NCBI GenBank assembly: GCA_041399065.1
Contig: JAWKTN010000004.1
Span: 434,001-498,000, forward strand
Origin: JAGQPD01 sp020426865
Lineage (GTDB): Bacteria; Planctomycetota; Planctomycetia; Pirellulales; Pirellulaceae
DNA: 64,000 nt
Direction of reading: 5' to 3'
Part shown: positions 61,181 through 64,000 of the stretch, piece after piece
Numbering within the stretch: the stretch's first letter is position 1
Layout: the number at the start of each line of letters is the position of its first letter
Position numbers and translations under genes: made by a program
Notes under the pieces: model-generated
Database searches by the model: none
What the model saw: only the letters and a program-made list of their open reading frames with translations
Told to the model about the DNA's origin: nothing

Positions 61181-61546
61181 TCACTCCGTTGGTTTCGGTG
61201 GTTGCTCACCAAACTTGGCTTCATACCGTGCCGCGAACTTCTCGAAATTCTCCGGGTGGCACTCGAAGCACTGCGAATCAGGGCGGTCATGTTCGTCGCA
61301 CCAATCGCCTTTCGCCTTGAAGTCGGCGACAAGCGACGTTTTGCACAATGCACACTCGTCTTCAGGGACACCATGTTCATTGCACCACCAACCGCTGTGG
61401 TCGTGCGAGGCATGCTCGTCACTATCATGATCGTGGTCGTCGTGAGCTTCCGTGCTGACCGTGTCCGTGTTGGAACTACAGCCGGTCATGGCGACCGTGG
61501 TGAATCCGAACATTGCCAAGAACATCATTCCGTAAACTAAACGCAT
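61181..61546 (-). CDS. Lipoprotein with a double C-x-x-H...C-x-x-C finger, near a Zn-type RND pump
   Basis: The protein has 121 aa from ATG 61546 with AAGGAG ahead. A lipobox (VAMTGC) is followed by a His/Asp-rich part (HDDHDHDSDEHASHDH) and two very similar fingers WWCNEHGVPEDECALC and DWCDEHDRPDSQCFECHP, each C-x2-H-x6-C-x2-C, a likely zinc-binding pair. Related double-finger segments occur at the N-terminus of some CzcB-like adaptors; here they are a separate small protein. It lies 28 bp after the RND permease gene and 6 bp before the Zn-type ATPase, so it probably supplies metal to one of them. No symbol is assigned. Confidence 0.72.
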   Translation of the reverse strand: MRLVYGMMFLAMFGFTTVAMTGCSSNTDTVSTEAHDDHDHDSDEHASHDHSGWWCNEHGVPEDECALCKTSLVADFKAKGDWCDEHDRPDSQCFECHPENFEKFAARYEAKFGEQPPKPTE

Positions 61547-61574
61547 TGCAGTTTCTCCTTGCAATCAACTTCCC

Positions 61575-64000
61575 TCAGCGAGCATCGGCACCGAAACGAC
61601 TCGGTTGCCTTTGAGTGGAACTCTCGCTGAATGTCTCATTATCAACTTCTTCGCCGTTGATCCTCTGCGGGGTCTCATCATCGTGAGACACTTCATCCGC
61701 AGAACCCAATGGGCTTTGTAATACCATGTAAAGGACTCGCAGGACCAGCAGCGACATCACCATCGCACTGATGACGCCACCAATGACCACAGTTGCGAGC
61801 GGTCGCTGCACTTCGGCACCCATTCCCGCGCTGAGAGCCATCGGCACAAAGCCCAAAGCAGCCACCAGAGTTGTCATCAGTACGGGACGAAGCCGAGTCA
61901 AAGCGGCTTCTTCGACGGCGGCTTCCAAATCCTTACCACGCTGGCGTAGTTGCCGAATCGTGGAAACCAGCAGCATGTCATCCAAAACCGCAACGCCGGA
62001 CAACGCCACAAAGCCAACCGCCGCTGAAATCGAAAACGGCATGTCTCGCAGCCACAACGCAATCACTCCGCCGGTCCATGCGAACGGAATGCCGGTGAAG
62101 ATTCGCACGGTGTCGATGACGTTTCCGTAAGTCATGTACAACAGTGAAAATATCAGTACCAATGCGACCGGCACGACGATGAACAATCGTTGCCGGGCCT
62201 GAATCATGTGTTCAAACTGTCCACCGAATTCGACGTAATACCTTGCCGATGGCAGCGTCACTTGTTCCGCAGTCTTTTCTTCCGCTTCCGCGACGAAGCT
62301 GCCGACATCACGGCCACGCACATTGACGGAAACGGTGACTCGGCGTTGCCCCCATTCCCGAGCGATCTGTGATGGGCCGCTGGTGAACTTGACGTCAGCC
62401 AAACGCCCAAGCGGAATCTGTTCGCCGCGTGGGGTCGTTACCGGAATCGAAGCAATCTTCTCCGGATCGTTTCGATATTCATCGGGAAGTCGCACCGTTA
62501 GCGGAAAACGAAGCTGTCCTTGAAATACGTCGCCGACTGGACGATTGCCAACGGCTTCAACCAAGTCCAAGACGCTCGAAGCCGGGACACCATAGCGAGC
62601 GATCTCGTTCTGTTTGATTTTGACTTGCAACATCGGCTGTCCGGTCAACTGAGTTGCACCGACATCCGCTGAGCCGGGAACATCGAGCAACACTCGTTCG
62701 ATTTCGGTTGCCTTGGCGGCAAGCGTATCCAGATCGTCTCCGTAGAGTTTGACGGCTATGTCGGATCGACTGCCGGTTCCCAGTTCGTCCATTCGCAGCT
62801 TGATCGGCTGTGTGTAGGCGAGTCGCTGGCCGGGAAGTGTTCGTAGCTTCTGCTCAAACAACGCTGTCAATTCTGCTTGCGTTGATGCCTTCTTCCACTC
62901 GCTACGAGGTTTGAGCGTGATGAAAACATCGGTCAGTTCGAGTCCCATTGGATCGGTGGCGATTTCCGCCGACCCAATGCGGCTCCAGACATGGGCCACT
63001 TCATCCGGGAACTCATCCAGCAACGCCTTTTCCATCTGCGTGTTGAAACGCATCGACTCATCCAGTTGAGTCCCGGCAAGTCGCACGACGTTGATCGCCA
63101 CGGAGCCTTCTGAAAGTTGTGGCATGAACTCCGTGCCGAGGTTCGGAGCAATCATGCCGAAGGCGACTACCAGCACAGCCACCGCGAATCCGATGATGGC
63201 CGTCTTCTGGTGCATCGTGAAGTGCAGCACGGGGCGGTAGAGTCGCTTGAGGATTCGCACGAGCAACGGCTCTCGATGACTCATTTTCTTGGGCAGCAGA
63301 AGACTGGCCAGCACCGGCATCAAAGTCATCGAAAGCAGCATCGAACCGGCCAAAGCAAAGATGACTGTCAACGCCATCGGACGGAACATTTTGCCTTCGA
63401 TGCCTTCCAGCGTCAGGATTGGCAAATAAACGATCATGATGATCAGTTCGCCGAACATCGTCGGTCCGCGAACTTCAACCGCCGCGTCACGAATACGTTC
63501 CAACCGACTGCGATTCAATGGATTGGCCTGTGACAGATGCCGCACACAGTTCTCAACCATCACGACGCTGCTATCGACGACTAACCCAAAGTCGATCGCG
63601 CCCAGACTGAGCAAACTGGCAGCGATTCCAAAACGCCACATGCCACTGAATGCGAACAGCATCGACAGCGGAATGGCTAACGCAACGATAAGACCGGCTC
63701 GAAGGTTGCCGAGAAAAAAGAACAGCACTGCGATGACCAGCAGCCCGCCCTCAAACAGATTCTTGCGGACCGTGTCGATCACAGAATCGACCAGTTCCGT
63801 GCGGTCATACATCGTCACCAGAGTCATACCCGGTGGCAGGTTGGCTTTAATTTCTTCGACTTTGTGTTTCAGTGCATCGGTGTACTGATGCGTGTTCTCA
63901 CCCATCAGCATGAATCCGAGACCCATCACGGCTTCGCCATTGCCATCCGCCGTCACCGCACCGCGTCGTATCTCGTGGCCGACTGCAACGGATGCCACGT
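61575..64000 (-). CDS. czcA: RND heavy-metal efflux permease, CzcA-like (5' part outside the window)
   Basis: About 808 C-terminal residues are visible; the start lies to the right. The transmembrane motif LLSLGAIDFGLVVDSSVVMVENCVRHL is the DFG-x-VD form of Zn/Co/Cd-type CzcA rather than the Cu type. Also present are FMPQLSEGSVAINVVRLAGTQLDES, the large periplasmic loop with QPMLQVKIKQNEIARYGV, and the C-terminal GVAVLDDMLLVSTIRQLR. The C-terminal 40 residues are a charged extension. It is a proton-driven inner-membrane pump. The small double-finger lipoprotein and the Zn-type ATPase follow on the same strand, so this end of the window is a divalent-metal module. Its adaptor and TolC are not visible here. 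Confidence 0.92.
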   Translation of the reverse strand, partial: VASVAVGHEIRRGAVTADGNGEAVMGLGFMLMGENTHQYTDALKHKVEEIKANLPPGMTLVTMYDRTELVDSVIDTVRKNLFEGGLLVIAVLFFFLGNLRAGLIVALAIPLSMLFAFSGMWRFGIAASLLSLGAIDFGLVVDSSVVMVENCVRHLSQANPLNRSRLERIRDAAVEVRGPTMFGELIIMIVYLPILTLEGIEGKMFRPMALTVIFALAGSMLLSMTLMPVLASLLLPKKMSHREPLLVRILKRLYRPVLHFTMHQKTAIIGFAVAVLVVAFGMIAPNLGTEFMPQLSEGSVAINVVRLAGTQLDESMRFNTQMEKALLDEFPDEVAHVWSRIGSAEIATDPMGLELTDVFITLKPRSEWKKASTQAELTALFEQKLRTLPGQRLAYTQPIKLRMDELGTGSRSDIAVKLYGDDLDTLAAKATEIERVLLDVPGSADVGATQLTGQPMLQVKIKQNEIARYGVPASSVLDLVEAVGNRPVGDVFQGQLRFPLTVRLPDEYRNDPEKIASIPVTTPRGEQIPLGRLADVKFTSGPSQIAREWGQRRVTVSVNVRGRDVGSFVAEAEEKTAEQVTLPSARYYVEFGGQFEHMIQARQRLFIVVPVALVLIFSLLYMTYGNVIDTVRIFTGIPFAWTGGVIALWLRDMPFSISAAVGFVALSGVAVLDDMLLVSTIRQLRQRGKDLEAAVEEAALTRLRPVLMTTLVAALGFVPMALSAGMGAEVQRPLATVVIGGVISAMVMSLLVLRVLYMVLQSPLGSADEVSHDDETPQRINGEEVDNETFSESSTQRQPSRFGADAR

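Noticed and set aside
1..64000. CRISPR arrays, tRNA, rRNA, transposases, replication origin
   Set aside because: None seen on reading both strands; no regular spaced repeats or recognisable genes of these kinds.

Overview
The window reads as a Gram-negative-type bacterial chromosome or large genomic island devoted almost entirely to heavy-metal, chiefly copper, resistance. RND efflux permeases, TolC-type outer-membrane factors, lipoproteins with lipoboxes and periplasmic multihaem cytochromes all require two membranes. The very long CusB-like adaptors with two metal-binding fingers, the CPV...CCxGC proteins, frequent GTG/TTG starts and the many small secreted Cys/His-rich proteins recall Planctomycetota. 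That assignment is inference; no rRNA or housekeeping marker is present. No tRNA, rRNA, CRISPR, plasmid replication or partition gene, or recognisable transposase was seen.

Layout. 0-2 kb: the tail of a possible class-V aminotransferase, a complete tyrosine recombinase and a frameshifted BON-domain remnant, which may mark one edge of an island. 2-11.4 kb: two secreted CPV...CCxGC metal-binding proteins facing a Cys-rich transmembrane anti-sigma factor, a CusB-like adaptor, a very large CusA-like permease and a tiny Cys-rich secreted peptide. 11.4-23.7 kb, all minus strand: two DUF488 proteins and a dual-OB-like protein; an M50 membrane protease and APC permease behind a CsoR-type operator; then a long operon running from a Met-rich Spy-like protein through a Cys/His-rich secreted protein, a glutamate dehydrogenase with a six-Cys insert, a membrane FAD/2Fe-2S reductase, a b-type cytochrome, a heptahaem cytochrome c and three small membrane proteins. 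24-35.8 kb: ECF sigma factor, TolC factor, and a divergent Cys-rich protein/CusB/CusA set followed by a four-repeat CPV...CCxGC protein and a lipoprotein. 35.9-39.1 kb: three frameshift-broken genes (GNAT, sulfotransferase, PP2C phosphatase). 39.2-46.6 kb: ion channel, CsoR, multicopper oxidase, TolC factor, Cu(I) P-type ATPase and a 17-Cys Csp-like copper-storage protein. 46.9-64 kb: an ABC/FtsX exporter, a thioredoxin-like protein, a third CusAB-like pair with a TolC factor, a Zn/Cd-type P-type ATPase, and a fourth RND permease cut by the window end.

How it fits together. Five near-identical 17-bp inverted repeats (ATACCS-N5-GGTAT type, 6-5-6) lie only in gaps, upstream of the APC/M50 genes, the Spy/GDH/electron-transfer operon, the TolC/CusBA divergon, the TolC/multicopper-oxidase operon and the CopA/Csp divergon. 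A CsoR with the Cu(I) ligand set C-x24-H-x3-C is encoded in the window, so one Cu(I)-responsive regulon is the simplest reading. The right end, with a P1B-2 ATPase and a DFG-type RND permease, lacks these boxes and looks like a Zn/Cd/Co module.

The most novel candidates are the box-controlled GDH-flavoreductase-cytochrome b-heptahaem electron conduit, the GDH Cys insert, the metal-sensing anti-sigma factor without an adjacent sigma gene, and the DUF488-DUF488-dual-OB operon.
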